Assembly: GCA_037903475.1 (NCBI GenBank)
Contig: JBAJFG010000437.1
Span: forward strand, 682,001 to 746,000
Length of the DNA stretch: 64,000 bases
DNA from: Ancylostoma caninum
Taxonomy: Eukaryota > Nematoda > Chromadorea > Rhabditida > Ancylostomatidae
Direction of reading: 5' to 3'
The position numbers and the translations under genes were made by a program. Below, one piece after another: positions 1 to 14,115 of this stretch. The stretch's first letter is position 1. Every line of letters begins with the position of its first letter. Under the pieces are notes generated by a model that saw only the letters and a program-made list of their open reading frames with translations, did no database searches and was not told the DNA's origin.

Positions 1-3000
1 ACTTTTTTTTGTCAAAGCTACTGGACTTTTACCAGTTGGTTTCCGGATCAAGAAATGAACTGTGGGTGAATTTTTGTAAGCAAAATCCATTGGAGAGGGA
101 GGAATAAAAGAGGAATCCGTGGGAAGAAAAAATAGAAGAAAAAGAAAGTTGAAGTGGCACCCTACCAGGGTTTGCACTTGTATTCAAGTATTATATGTAT
201 TAAGGCATGTACAATAATATATAATAATATGTTTTCTAATACATATGTGAGGAAAAAGTAAACAAAAAGAGGGATGGGGGGGGGGGAATCCCGGCCTTGT
301 ATCTGTCCCAGTGATCTCTCCGGATTTTTTTTGGATCATGACCTGTTCCTGGCTAGTTGCCATTGGCAAATACCCAACCCTGTCCTTATTTACTTATTTA
401 TTCATTTATTGACTTATTTGTTTATTTATACACGTATCCTACTCACTGGATCCGATGAACAGCTCCTTGGAAGGAAGATAAGGCCATAGAGGTTTGTCTT
501 CCTTGTCTTTTAGTTTTAATTTTCAATGCGTTTTTTGCAATAAATAAATAAATAAATTTTCGTGTACGCTATAGAGAAATGAGGCAGTTATAACTAAAAA
601 GACGATAAACCAAATGAAAATACCTGGGATATTCGTCAAGTCAAACAGATCAATTTTAATAACGACAGAAAGAAGCGTAGTTTTTTCAAAGCAAAGATTG
701 TGCGAAAGATATAGGGGTATTCCCAAGTCGATTCCTAAATTATTGATTAAATTAATTAATTTTATCGTCTTTCCTCTAGTCTTGTTTACAGCAGAGGATA
801 AAATTCATGTTTTGTAGTACAAATTTGATAATTTTCAGTTTTTTGTGTATAGTCGAACAAGCACGGGAGGATAGGGATGAAATTGATTGCAAGCACTACC
901 AGGACAGTATAACAAGTATTCATTTATTCATTTTTCGTATCTATCTTGCTCTTTATATCTTTACATTTGCATGTGCAAAGCCTTTTCTGAGAAGAAATCG
1001 AGGAAACCAAGTTGTGTTCCTGGATTTTGGCCTTATCCCCGTTCAGTGAAAGCAGGTGTGTTCTCGAGCCAAACCTACTTACCTAGGACCACTTATGTCC
1101 AGGAACTCCAGAATCCTCCCAAGGAACTCTCCAGAAGTCCCCAAAGAAGCCCAAAGAAGTCCCGGGTTCCCCCCCCCCCTGCCGTGCGCTCCTCTGATTG
1201 GTGCCGGCTTTTGTGCCCTCGATTCCACCTGGGCCGAGAGTCACTGCACAGCGACAGTTGCTGGCGATGAATTATTGACGTAATACGGCTGAGATTTATG
1301 ATCTGCGTCCCGATGTTTCGAATTTCTCTCGCTTGTCATAAACTTAAGCCAGAACTCGTATCGATCGCCGAAACAAATCGCCGCGATTTTTTCTCACACA
1401 CTCCCGACGATTCCAGCCGACTTCCGCGCAAGCGATCGCATCGCATCGTATCGCACCTTGCGCTCGTCCGCGTGTCCATCTGCTCGTGTATGTTTTCCCT
1501 TCTATAGAAATCTTGTTACGGCAATCTGTCGCGCTGTCGACATGGCTTCTTTCGCAGAAGCGACGGCATCGGTGCCGATCGGCGATGCGCGAATTTTATG
1601 GCCAGCTGTCTGACCCGTGGCCCGGCGCGTATGAATGCGCGGCAATTAAGCTCGTTGTGACATTACTCCTTCGATTAGGGCCTTATTAGGGTCTTATTAT
1701 AACGACACGCTCTTAGCTCATTAGTATGCACACAGCGGATGACAATGCCAACAAACAAACATAACGACACACATGGCGCCGCGACGCTGAGGGCACTGGA
1801 GGCGAAATCTGATTAGACGCATAGAATCGCTTTCGATTTGGAATAGGCTCACCTCCTGGGATGAGTGGAGAAGTCTCTATGGCTGAATAGGCTAGAAAAT
1901 TTCGAAAGACCACTTGCATAGCATTGTTGGAAACCATATTTCCTGAGAAATATGCAGCATTATTTATAGACTCTCAAGTTCTGAAGAAAAAAGAAAAAGT
2001 TATAAAATAATTTGTCTTATTGTGTACTTTTTTGCACTGAGCGAAAAGCCGAGGAAACATGCCTTCTTCCGTTCTCATCGTGGCATTACTTCGAGTTAGC
2101 TATACTTCCTATCATACATGTGTAGTTCTCGAATGAGTTTGAGATATTAAAAGGTTAGCAAAGGTAAAAAGAGAATAGGAAATAACAAAATCTCTCGATC
2201 TAGGACCCATATTTGTCCACAAAATTGCCTGAACCCCGGAAATTTATTGGTTAAGCTCTTTTTCTAAGTCATCCCCCCTAGAGTTTTGAACTTCCATTAA
2301 ATCCTTTTTCACTGACACACTGCAGTATTTAGTTATTTAGTGGCTATTAGTCAAATTTTTATTTAGTTGTTTATTTAGTTATTATTTAGTTATTTAGTAT
2401 TTGTATTTAAAATCTACATGATGTCGAATATTCGACTCGTGGAAATATCACTGAAGAGAAAGCTACATGCCCTGAACGACAGATAAGAAAGGTTGAAGAG
2501 ATCTCTCTCTTTCGAATATTCAAATTTTTGAATTGTTCCCTGAATTTATCAGATTGTTTGGTAAACTCCATCGATCCTTGTTCCGTTCTATACATATCCT
2601 TGACTTAAAGGAGAGCTCTATCGAGGTAACTCGTCCATGTATCGTACCTCACCGTATGACCAAATGTACAGTAATCCATGGATGTTTCGTTCTTTTGGGA
2701 TGAGTTAGCATTCCTTCAAACTTAGGATATCTCTAAAAGAAGGTTGTTGTTCAATTCCGGAACGTACCCTGTACGTCTGCCATCGTTCTCTAACCCAGGA
2801 TGGGGGGGAGGGGGAGCTTTCTTACCGAAAAGTGATAAATTGTAGTTATAGTGGTAAAATATCAAATTTTACATGTTAGAATATTTCGAATGTTTAAGTA
2901 TTGAAATTCCACTATTTTTCATCGTTTGCTGCCATTATACTAAAAACATCTTAGTTTTCGGGAGTGAAACTTGCCCACCCCCCGTTCACCTGGATAGTCA

Positions 3001-6000
3001 CACCATCCCGGGAGTATCCAGCAGCTCCCTGTGAGGGATTCTTCATAAAGAAGGTTATCTGCCACCAAAACGGCTAGTACTCCCCTTGAAAACTAGATCG
3101 ACCATTGAAATCACATTGTTTTCTGTTGTCCTTCTTCATAAACTTTCCCCTATTTTCCATGGCTAAACGAAGAACAGCTGAGTAACTTCGTTCATTCGTC
3201 GGAGTTTAATGAACACTACCATGCCTTGGTAATAAATGAGCCTATTGAGCACTGGCTTCAGATCACATCAAAATGTGTAAAGCACCAAAGAAAAGTCAGC
3301 AGAAATCAACGAGCGTAGTGAAAATGTTGGATGTTCGGCAACGTTCTGTGATCCTCTTGCCGAAAATAATGGGAGTAGTTGAAAAAAAAACTTGTAGGGT
3401 TAGGGTTAGGGTTACGCTAGGAATGTTTTTCAAACTTTAGCTCCTGAGGTTAAAAATCCTGACAATTCCTTTTTTTTGGCTGAAATAAGGAGTACACGAT
3501 ATATCTGAGCCTGCTCAACAAACGAATGGATAGCTCATCGCTTACACCACTGTACATTTTTGGGCAATCGCCTTCCTTTTTAGGCATGTTCCGTGTAGTG
3601 TATTAAAATGTTCGCCTAGCCGAACGTTTTGATTAATTCGGCCGTTTTGATCATAAAAACGAGGAATTACGGACAATTATTGATTAATTAAGCTAATCTG
3701 GAGGTATTATTGCGAATATGTACACCAGCGAGGCCTGAGAGACGCAGTACATTGTTACTGGTCAGGGATGTTTGTTGCCTTGTCAGATTGGTCCTAGTAG
3801 TGACGCCGTGAGGGGTCATGAAACCTACGGCGGAGGATAACTTACCCCACAATCTTTCTAAAACTCAAAAAAAAAAAACCTTTTCATAAACGATATCTAT
3901 GCCCAAAATTCAAAAAAAAACTGATACAAAAAACATTATTCTAAATATAAACATATAGTTATTAAAAAATAATTCCAAAATTGCATCTTTTCTTACTATT
4001 CCACTAGAAAATACTAAACCCCATAAACAAAATGAAGTGAGTCGCTTATTTGAGGTTAATTGGTGGGGTATATGTGATACAACAGCACGCTTTGAGATGT
4101 TTTCCCTGCCGAATGGGTGGTGAATAAATAAATAAATAAATAAATAAGTAAGGGAAAATTTCTGTGAGTGCTTCAAGGAGGTAGTTCCGCTACTACATAC
4201 CTTGCCTTTTATTTAATTGTTCTCTCGTTTAATTATTATTTATTTATGCCGAAAGTGTGACAAAACAAAAAAAACTAGGGGTACGGAGATATGTATGTGC
4301 CAATCGAATAGAAAAGGAATTTCATGTTATCGCATAGTGGATTTCTTACTTTCTGACTTTTTCGTCTTTTCTTTGTGGTACAGTGTAGTAAATAGTAGTA
4401 AATAATCAAGTGAATAGTAACAACTGTGACACTAAAGCAGATGTATGTATATTTATTTATTTATTTTTATTCATTCGTTACACCAAAAGTGGTGTGCCGA
4501 TCAGTACAGATATTGCCAGGAAATGAAGATATCGATGAACCTTGAAGCAAATTATCAGAGCAACTTGTCACAGACTAAGCAGTAAAAGAAAAAGATGATG
4601 AACTAGGACTTGACTTGGTTGCATGACTGATTAATCTATTGTGTTGAACCAGTGAGGTGTACTTTTTCTCTTCTAAACATCAGCATATCCTCAATTATAT
4701 TTTTTTCGCATCTCTAACCTTGGAAGGGACTTCGGACCACTATTTCTGGAACAGTTACTAGCCAAATCCCCGATAATCCCCACTAAAACTCGTGGTTGAC
4801 TCACGTCCCGCTCGCTCCATATTGTCTCGCTCTGCCAGTGGCTCAGTGCGCGAAGCTCCGACATTGTGCAGCTTGAATGAGTCTCGATTTGATAAATCAC
4901 CCCATAGCAATGTTCGTCCATTGTCGGCGGGGCGTGAAATAATTAGGAGGCATGATGTTCAGCGGGGCGAGGGCATCAGAACGCTGCAGACACGCAGACG
5001 CCAGATATCATAGCAGATTGATGGGCAGGAAACGATGAAAAATTATGAGCAGCTATGCATATTGCATGGGTGTAGATAACGCGCGGGTGCATCTCCCCTT
5101 AATGAGGTTTTCCTCATTCCTTTGCTGGCACATTCCTCCCCACCCCTGGATACAGTCCCTTCCAGGAATTTCATGACTCCAGACGTTTCCAGGACAAGTG
5201 CGACAGTGTCCCTGCAGCGCTGCGGTCGCGATGTTTTGCCCAGTGCGCTGCCGAGCGCGCGTTATTAATCCCGCCCCTTTTTACCGTATCCTCAATTATA
5301 ATGAGGAGGAATAAGCCGGCAGACGTCTTCGCTTCGCCTGCGAAGCGCTACTCCATCACTACTCGCTTGTCCACGCCCCTTTCAGGCGCACAGCGACGAC
5401 TGTTCCCTTTCACTCTGTTCTTCTCATATTCATTGCCTTAAGAAAATGTTAAAAACCCTGCTTCGTCAGTCCTTTTCAATCCAGAGAAATTTTTTCGGAA
5501 AAATTTGCCCGACATGTTGGAAATTTGTTTTGATTTGTCCTATCCAGTCAAATACAAGGTAATAGGAATATGTAGGTGATACGTAGTTATTATCTTCGCT
5601 GTACCATTTGCGAAAGGGGAAAAAAGAAAAAAGAAAGGAAAAGGTGAGGAATTCCTCTCCTTGTAAGTGAAATAAGCCGGAATGATCAAATTCTATGAAT
5701 ATTATAACTATTATTATCCTTATTCTAAGGTTCAAAGGCCTAAAAGCCGTACGCAATGGCACGTGAACCTTTTTCGTACCCTGACTATTCCCTATGATTT
5801 AGCGAGATTAAAGGATTAGCAATTAATTAACGCAAGAGTGAGATGAAATCAAGAATCCGGCTCATTAAAATTCATTACTTTGCGTCATGGCTTGAGGTAT
5901 TAAACCTATTCGATGTTGAATATCCGGTCTCGAACGATTCGAATATTCGATTTTTCGATCACTAGCGAGAGAGAGCAATACAACCCTGCAGAAAGATAGG

Positions 6001-6700
6001 AAGAGTTGTAGGACCTTCTTTCTTGGATACTCGGACAATCGGGCGGTTGTCGAAATATTGGCTAAATTAACTAACCCATGAAGTTCTTAATTTAATATAC
6101 TTACACCTCAAGGAATTGCTAGTTAAAGGTCCGGATAACCTCAAATTCTAATAAGTCGAAGGTTAGGATGCTCAGCAAATGGAGGGCCTTACAGCCTTGG
6201 AGAGCGAAGAACAAGGGCTGAGGAGCTTTTCATCATTGGACAATTCGGTTTCTCAAAAAGATGCCTGAGTTGTCTGTTAGATGAAATGAATTTATTCGAT
6301 TTTACTCTGGTGGAGAGAGCTCTTGGAAAGGCATCTCAAAATTCTGCAAAATCAGCTGCTTCTCGACGTCCTTGACCTATTCGTTCATGTGTTGCTAAGC
6401 CTCATTTTGACTCCGGAAATTCCCAGGATACTCGAACCACTCCGAAAGGTCATAGCTGATCTAATCTTACAAGAGCACCAAATCTTTATATCTATGGACA
6501 CATTAAAAATAGGCCTCAGGCTCAAGCAATAGTGAAATCCACAGAATTGGCTCGTTACTGAGCCAAGCCTTTTATGGCAAATGATGAATCCCTGTGGGTT
6601 TCAGTCGTTGTTAATTCTGCGAATTCCTGGATAGAGAAGGATTTCGTTATGACGTCATTGCGGATAGTGAGTGAAAACGTTGTTTATTTGGGTTAGGAAC
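1..6700. other. AT-rich intergenic flank, no gene seen
   Basis: AT-rich DNA with TTTA/AAAT runs (380-430, 540-560, 2320-2400, 4120-4150), a three-copy TTAGGG-like tract at 3395-3414, and GC-rich islands at about 1150-1640 and 4790-5410. The open frames are short, low-complexity and lack recognisable protein. Confidence 0.5.
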
Positions 6701-6719
6701 TTCTGGATAGCCGCGAATA

Positions 6720-7450
6720 GTTAAAATTCAGTGTCTGCGCCGTAAAGTTGCCTGGTTAAGCTACAAAAATTAGGCTTCTAGTTTTTTCAACGGATATTAG
6801 GTTGAGAAGTTATAATTATTCGTACAGCCGTTTGCCTTCGCCTCTTGTTCCGTACATTTGCCAGGTCTTGTCGAGCCAGTCGAATGTTTTTTTGTTTTGA
6901 TGAAATATCATTCTGATCTGAAGTTGTAGTACACAATTTCCTTATTCATATATTTCTCACCATTCGCTAGAATTCAATTCCTGTGCCGTAGGCTTCAAAG
7001 AACTCAACTTTTTCTTTTCTGATTGCACATTTGGTCACAAAGGCTTACTATTCAACACTTCACCCTCTTTCTACAGAATTCTGCCAATCACCCAACGTTC
7101 AACTCCTGCGCCGTAGATTTTCCAGGTTCAGGTAGATCGATACCGCTTCTTCTCCAAAAGAAAGAAAATACTAATTTAATTTCTTTTTTTAGGCAATTTC
7201 CACCACTAGTAGTGGTGCAGGTCTTGAGTTCTTGCGTCCTAGGATTGTCACGTTTAAGTAGCCTATGTTTTTTTTTTTCAATGAAGCATTAACATGAAGA
7301 ATTACGGTTCAAAATTCCTCTCCAGTCTCGGACAATCCCAAAAATTTGCTGACATTCAAGTTCTGCATCGTATACTTCACAGGTTTAGATACTTCAATGG
7401 TTCTTTTTTCTGAAGAAAAAAAACTAGGATGAGAGATTCCAGTCCACACT
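6720..7450. repeat. Degenerate tandem repeat, about 125-bp unit, six copies
   Basis: A core resembling TTCAANTCCTGCGCCGTAGA, followed by ...CCAGGTT..., recurs at about 6726, 6845, 6973, 7098, 7221 and 7354. The spacing is 119-133 bp. Copies have diverged heavily. No coding potential. Confidence 0.65.
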
Positions 7451-7559
7451 TTCTCATAAATTGTCCTTTTTTATAGCCAATATCATATCATTATTTAGGT
7501 ACCTTTCTTTCCTTATGTCTGGATTAGTTCCTCAATACTAATCCTCCCTCATCATCCCT

Positions 7560-8300
7560 TCCTGAGCATTTTTTCCCAACTGCCCGTCCCTTGGTTTTTC
7601 CGCGACGCACTGCCGCTCGAACGAGCTGTGCAATGGCGGACGCGTCAAGTGATGAGCGAGAATTAATAAGAAATGAACGAGTACCGTATTCCTTCCGTGG
7701 CAGGCAGGCGGGGGGCCTGGCCGGGGCCGGGGCCGGCTGGCTAGAGAGCCGGAGAGTGTAGACGCATCGATTCACATATTGCATAACTGCTCGCGCTTAG
7801 TTGTCGTGTCTGCGTCTCGCCGTTCGCCGCAATATTTCGCGGAGGCAAAACCAGTGATTTTGATCGACGCTTCGTCTGGTTTGCCTAGGCTTTGTTCGGT
7901 GTTCCAGGATCGTCCTGTGGCATCGAGGGGGCGGGCCAACACGGGTTGTCAGGAGCGAAAGGTCCGCGGAAGTATAATAGTAGTTGCAGGTTGTAGCGGA
8001 GTTGAGCTGTCTGGAGTCCTTCTAACAGTGGAGATCCAGGGCCAGGGCTACAAGGGCTACCCGGAAAAATCCAGACTCACCAGAAGGATGTCCCGAAAAA
8101 AATCGCGGCGTTCATTCCTTTTGAGTGCGTTTGTCGCCCTATGCGGATGCGCCAGGGCTGCTGGGTGGCGCTTGGCTTTAATGGGTTCTCATAAAGCGCC
8201 CGGATATCTTTTTATTTATAGTTTTGATTGGCGGGTTTCCCGTGGCGGCCAGCGGCGAATGCGCGCAGGCACATCTGCGGGTAATATCAAGCATTAACGC
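7560..8300. other. GC-rich island (candidate regulatory block)
   Basis: GC-rich, CpG-rich segment standing out from AT-rich surroundings. The 172-codon open frame inside has no recognisable domain and arises from low stop-codon density. It could be a regulatory module of sem-4 or a non-coding exon; unproven. Confidence 0.3.
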
Positions 8301-10260
8301 TTTAATCAGCTATTCCCTAATTTGTGCCGTTTCATCCCCTCGTTGAACTCGCTACCCCGCTTTTACTGGAATTGTACTGATGAGAAGAGGATTCGGCCGT
8401 AAATTTCTGAAGTGCTCGAAGAAAAACTGGAAATTCAAGACTCACGCAGGATATTTTCTTGGATAGACTTTGATATTTAACTTTCTTGACCTGCTGCTGG
8501 CAATTCCATAATTATTATCCAAAAATATTATTCTATCAAAGGGATTATGAAGGAGTGAAGCAGTGGATGAACAACTTGAAAACGATAATTTCGGCAATGT
8601 AAACGAGTTCTTCGTCCTTAAAGTGTTATCAGAGGCAGCACCCAAGAAAGTTTTTTGATCTCAAGGATATGTAAGCTCACTTTCTGACCATGATGAGAAC
8701 TAATAGACAGAACAATTTTGTGCCGGATTACGAAAAACACGTTTTTGGGCGTTTCCAGTGTGAATTTTGGCCTGGTTGCCTAAGTGGGATAAGTGGGTGT
8801 AAACGAAAACAGCTGGTTCTTGTTATACTGAAACTATATTCAGGAGAATATAGGATGGATGTGTACTTTTTTCATCTTCGAGGACGCTGATGTCTCCTGT
8901 GGAGCAACGTTCGTGGAATTATGGGATTCACGGAAACACCCAAAGTCTCCGATATGAACATTATCGAGGATGCTGTCCACCTGTATAAGCATTTAGTTTG
9001 CATTAAAATTGATTACCTATTCAGCTTTAAACGTCGGAAGACTATAGCGAAGACTACAGTCAAGACATTTTAGGTCATCGATTCAATTCTTTGTTGTGTT
9101 AAGGATTTTGTGAGAGAACTTCATCATCTAGTCCGGATTCGCGCCTAAATAATCCTATAGAAACCTAGTCGTCTTGGAAGTCTTGTTTCCAGAATCTTGA
9201 GGAACCCCTAATTTCTACTAGGATGGCTTAATTCCTAGTCGCATCACTCATTTTATGGGGGTAAAAAATACTAAAGACGAAAAGACTGAAGGGATGATAA
9301 CGTTGTCCCAAAACTGCAGGTTCAGTAGGCTCTAGAATTCGCGCCGAGATCACGTTTTTGTCTGTGATTCCCCCTATTCTCCATATTTTGAGATATGCAC
9401 CTCTATCGACCATCTAGTAGATGCCCTAAAGACAATGGCTATTCTTACTGAAGATGTGCAAATCCTCAGCTACGTAGTTCGAGGCGGTCTGAATTTGTCA
9501 GAATCAGAACTGGAGTAGATGATGTCCTACCTAGCTATTTGTAGAAGCGTGCTGCTTTTCCTCATAATCGGACAAGAAATCCTGCTCAAGGTTGGATTTT
9601 GGATTATGAACCATGACAAATCTGACCTACCTATTTTTCACTCCAATATATTAATTCAGCCTAAATCCAGTATTCAGTCGACTTGGGTAAAATGGTTATT
9701 CAACCTAAACTGATTAAAAACAGTTAAATCTCTTCATACCTGAACAGGTCCTGATAGGTGGAAGTGAGATTTATATATGGTCAGTTGACAGAATGAACGT
9801 CAAAGGCGAAATTTAACCATTTTGGGTATATTGCAATGCAGTCTCCGGTGCCCCTCCCTTCCGAAGATGACAGTAGAACTCATTTCAAAATTTCTAGCCA
9901 ATCACACATCTTCCTTTTCACTCCCCTGCCATTCGCTGGGACCTTGTAGAATTTGAAAGAAACCCCATTTTGGACGGGACGACTTGCTGTTGGTGTTTCG
10001 TAGCGTTGTAAAATCGATAATTGATGGTTTTCTGTCTCTGAGAAAGGAATCCGAGCAGCCATAACAAACTCATTCAACGGTGGCTGACATAAACAGCACC
10101 TTCCCGCGAAGCATCACCCATCCAGCAACCGGCATTTTTCGCCTCATACCAATCTTAGCAGTTATCTGCTACGGCAAATTGGGCTGCTGCTGCTAGCGAT
10201 CCGGATTCTTAGCAAGGAACTGGCAGACCCTGTGCAATTAATACGAATTGATCGAGTCGG
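8300..10260. other. Non-coding stretch, nothing recognised
   Basis: Mixed AT-rich sequence with short frames only. No repeat family or RNA gene recognised. Confidence 0.4.
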
Positions 10261-10269
10261 GGGTGAACC

Positions 10270-11880
10270 CTGTGTGATGCGCGCGCGGCTTCATATAGAG
10301 AGCAGACCGACGACGATGTTAGTTGAGAATCTGCACAAGGAGGTAAACAATTTCGGTTCATTTCCCTCGCGCAAATAGTGTGTGGAAATGAGAGGGTGTC
10401 GACGACGAGACGAGCACCGTACGCTTCAGAAGTCCGCGCGCGCGGCCAACAGCGTGAAGTCCCTTTTTTCGAATGAAAGGTAGTCTTAAGGCTGGTATTC
10501 AGAGGCCCTCGGCTGATTCAGCCCGCACCTCGTTGTTCCCATTTGTAGCCTAGGCGCGCGCGGCCTTGATGTGGGTGTGTGCCGCGATTTCGACAATAAT
10601 TTCTGCATAATCCCTCCTAATTTCTTCGCTGCACATAAGGTGTCCTTTGTAACGCGCGGGCGATTAAAAATTCGTCGTCGTCGTCCGCGTGCAGGCGGCC
10701 CGCGGCGGTCATGAGTAGCATCGGGGGCGGAGAGAGCGTGCGAACCGGCGAGAGCGTCGCGGTGCGGTGTGAGGGCCGCGGACGCCACGCCCCCATTTGA
10801 TAATTTCTTGCTTTTTGCCGCCGGCTCATCTGCGCGGCGCCTCGCGTGCGTCAGCCGCGGGCCGCTGCGCTTCATCATCACTCTTCAACATCGTGCATCG
10901 TCTCTAGGCAACATTTCCACATTACCGTACTCCTCCGCCAGTGTCAGTTTTACGCGCGCGCGGATCGCTGGTTAGCCGCTCACTGTCACAACGGCGTCAT
11001 ATCGCACGTACCGCGTGGAGTGCAATCGGAGTTCATCGCGCGCGCGACTCGACTCGACTCGCTCTCTGTTCACTACTGTGTCCAATCGATGTTTATGAGC
11101 TTGTTGATGGTTTATAGTCACACACAGGCAAGCGCTGCGTGCTGACTGAATTACGGTAGCCGGTGATCCTCAAAGCACCGCTGCGCCAGTCCGCCGCGCC
11201 GTCGCCGCGTCCGCGCCAGCCTCATGTGCAATTATCCGCCGATTCCGTTTTTATGTGCATGTTCTGACGACTCACCGCCGCCGCGCAAGCGACCGCAACA
11301 GTCACGATACTGTAGCCTGCCCATGTTGGAGCAGAGGATTCAGGTTCGGATGAAGTTGCCGTGGCCATTTGTCACGACATGCCGACGCCGCGGCCTTTAA
11401 TCGCAAGCGCGGACCGAAGACGCGACGGCGACGGCGGGCGGCATTTTGATACATTTCATATTCTGATCGTATCGCTGTTGCGCACCCACCGGTGACCTCG
11501 CGTGGAACTTGCCCTGTTGCTATTCTGCCACCCCCCCCCCCTCTCCCCGAGTTGTGCCCTTGTGCCCTTTAAGACATCTTTCCGCCCCCGGGGCCGAAAC
11601 ATCCCCTGAAAACGTTGTTGGCCAGGGAAATGCGACTTGTTTTATAAGGTCATTACTTGTTCTCGTTTCGCGGCTATGCTGGCTGTGCTGCTCGAAATAA
11701 AATTGGCATCCGAGTGATTGAGTACGTCCTATCCAAGCTGCATTATATGTATGAGTGGGGAAGTCCCCTGAGGCGTCGCTCTCAGCTCCGCCGCTACCGT
11801 ATGCCCCCCCCCCGCCGCGGGCCGGCCGCCGCGGATGTTTCCGTCGTCCTCGTCGACGACGTCGTCGCATCTACACTTAT
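10270..11880. promoter_or_regulatory. Large GC/CpG-rich island upstream of sem-4
   Basis: About 1.6 kb rich in CG dinucleotides, GCGCGC runs and GTC/CGT triplet tracts (10670-10690, 11840-11870). Overlapping open frames on both strands are typical of GC-rich non-coding DNA. The position 4-5 kb before exon 1 of a developmental regulator suggests an enhancer or distal promoter (inference). Confidence 0.3.
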
Positions 11881-12033
11881 TCTTCGCCTTATATATGCAT
11901 TTGTGTCAATGATTCCAATGCGTCATTTTCAATTGAAAATCAGCTATGAATGGGGTGGACAACTCGTTCAACAGGAGGCTTACTGCCTCAGAAGCAGCAG
12001 AATCTGCTAACTCATAAGCTTCCAGGGCCTGGA

Positions 12034-12136
12034 TGCATAGTTAAGATTACTAAGGTAAACATGACCATGTCCATGTTAAATATGGGTAAATTTATGCGGT
12101 GTCGGCACGTGTACCCTGGGTTATCTCAATGGTGCA
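12034..12136. mobile_element. MITE family 1, copy 1 (103 bp, terminal inverted repeats)
   Basis: Left end TGCATAGTTAAGATTAC..AAGGTAAAC; right end the inverse, ACCCTGGGTTATCTCAATGGTGCA. Same ends and length as the copies at 34704, 35730 and 35863. Confidence 0.7.
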
Positions 12137-12364
12137 CGATTTTTGTTCTCATTTCCTCATGTTTCATTCTCGATATCACTCTAGTTTTTCATGAAACGGC
12201 TGTCTCATTACAACATATCGAATAAATACACAATTGATGAACAAATAAGTAAACAAATCATCTGGGTGTTGGCCGCTGTTAATTACCAGTGATCCAGGGA
12301 TTAATAGCGGCCTTTAAGTTAGAAGAACCACAGAAATATTGCTCACACCATCAAAGTGCTATGA

Positions 12365-13275
12365 TATTTCTGTCGGTCTTTCCAGTTTTAGATGGAAATC
12401 GTTTAAGGCCCTGTAGGTCCTCAAAACTATGCAAGAAGGCCCAATCTGACCCTTTGCGACAGAAAACTGGAGTGAACATGGCCAAAACGCCAAAGAAATT
12501 CTATTTGTGTTATCGAAACTCAAGAAAATTCTGGTTAGGCCCTTCAGTTTCAGGGAATATCGCCGAAGGCCTTGTGGGCCCTGGAAGGCCTTGCAGAGGG
12601 CCGTAATCTGAGTCACTGTGACAAAAAATATATAATAGTGACCTTTCGGGCAAAGAAACCACAGAAATTTAGCCTGTCTTGTCATAATTCCTTGATAACT
12701 TTGGGATCAGAATTGCCTGAGGCCTTGTAGGCCCTCACAGACACTGCAGGCCTAAGTTTGAGGTCTGAGGTCAGAAACTATACTGCTGCCCCTCTGCCTA
12801 GAAAAACTGCAGGAGCTGGATTCGCATTGTCGAAATAAAAGAGAATTTGGGTTAAGCCATTCAGTTTCGGGTGGAAATCGCTTAAGGCCCTGTTAGGCCT
12901 TTACTGGTCCTGCGTGCCCAAACCTGGACCTTTTGAAAAAGTTAAAAATTGATTCAATTTAAAAGTCAAGATGAGAATTGTGTCTTTCTTAGCTATAGTG
13001 ACTTGATTCCCATGCCAAATATGACAGTTTTGTGCATGCCTCTACATTCTAGGTGGAGTTCGACTAAGGCCGTTTAGGCCCTCGTACGAACTAAGTTGAT
13101 CAAAACTTGAGTCTGTTTGGCAAAATATTGGAGTAAATAATGGCTTTTCAACTAAAAACTGCAATGAAACTGATTCATTCTGCCAAACCGGGCTAAAATT
13201 CCAACTATTTCGAGGTGAAAGTCCCCTAAGGCCCGTAGGCCCTCGCAGGCTCGACGGTCCCAAACCTCAGTCCTC
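12365..13275. repeat. Degenerate tandem repeat, about 160-bp unit, six copies
   Basis: The core [CT]TAAGGCC[CT]TGTAGGCCCTC recurs near 12403, 12564, 12719, 12882, 13064 and 13227 (spacing 155-182 bp). It is usually preceded by a CAGTTTCGGGTGGAAATCG-like block. The repeat ends at the edge of the next GC island. Confidence 0.7.
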
Positions 13276-14115
13276 GCGTTCGCGTCATCGCCGAGTAGCC
13301 ACAGCCAACGCGGCTCCACCCTCCCTCGTCACTGCCTCGTCGCTTTACACACTATCTATCTCTCTCTATGTGACTCTTCTGCGGGCCCATCAACAAACTT
13401 TTATGACTTTTGTAAAACTCTGCGCAACATCGTCGTCGCTGTGTGTTGTCGAGCCGACACCCCAACCCGCCCGCACTCGCATTTCCCTGTTGGCATTTCT
13501 GTCCGCAGATGAAACGCGGCGATAAGTCCGCGCATCGTCGTCGTCGTCGTCGTCGTCCTCGTTGTTGGCAGCGCTCCAGACGCTGGGGCTTCCGGGCCAT
13601 CCCGCGGACCTTCCAGATGTGGCTCGTGTCCTGCTAGCCGGCCCGGCCGAGCCGCAAGCGGGCGCGAGAGAGCAGCGAATTCTAAAAGAATAAAAGAGCG
13701 CAATACAAATATTGTGATTATGCGCGGTCCTCTCGTCTCTCACGGGCCGAGGCGTAAAGACAAGCTCAAACATACCAGCCCTGAGTGAGTGAGTGAGTGA
13801 GTGAAGTTCTTCCCCGTCTCGTCGTACCTCGTACCTCCTTCGTCCGCGGCGAGGCTGCGGCCCGCGCCCATGCCCTTTTATGGATGATGAGCTGAAGCCC
13901 TCCTGCTCTTCGTTTGATTCTCGCAGTATCCATAAAGTCCACCCCCTTCTCCGTAACCCTCCCAAGGTGGCGGGGCGGGGGCGGAGCGTGTCGTCGTCGT
14001 CGTCGTCGCCGTTTTTGGCGTTGATTATGAGTTCGTTCGTCCCCCACACGACAGACCGACAGACAGCGCATGACAGTCGCTCCATCACCGGTACATGCCT
14101 GGCTGATCGATAGCG
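13270..14115. promoter_or_regulatory. GC-rich island with CGT/TCG triplet tracts
   Basis: Contains pure (CGT)n/(TCG)n runs at about 13525-13560 and 13990-14010 and a GAGT run at 13786-13803. The 245-codon minus frame reads poly-Asp/Arg through these tracts and is an artefact. Candidate regulatory block about 1.5 kb before sem-4 exon 1. Confidence 0.3.
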
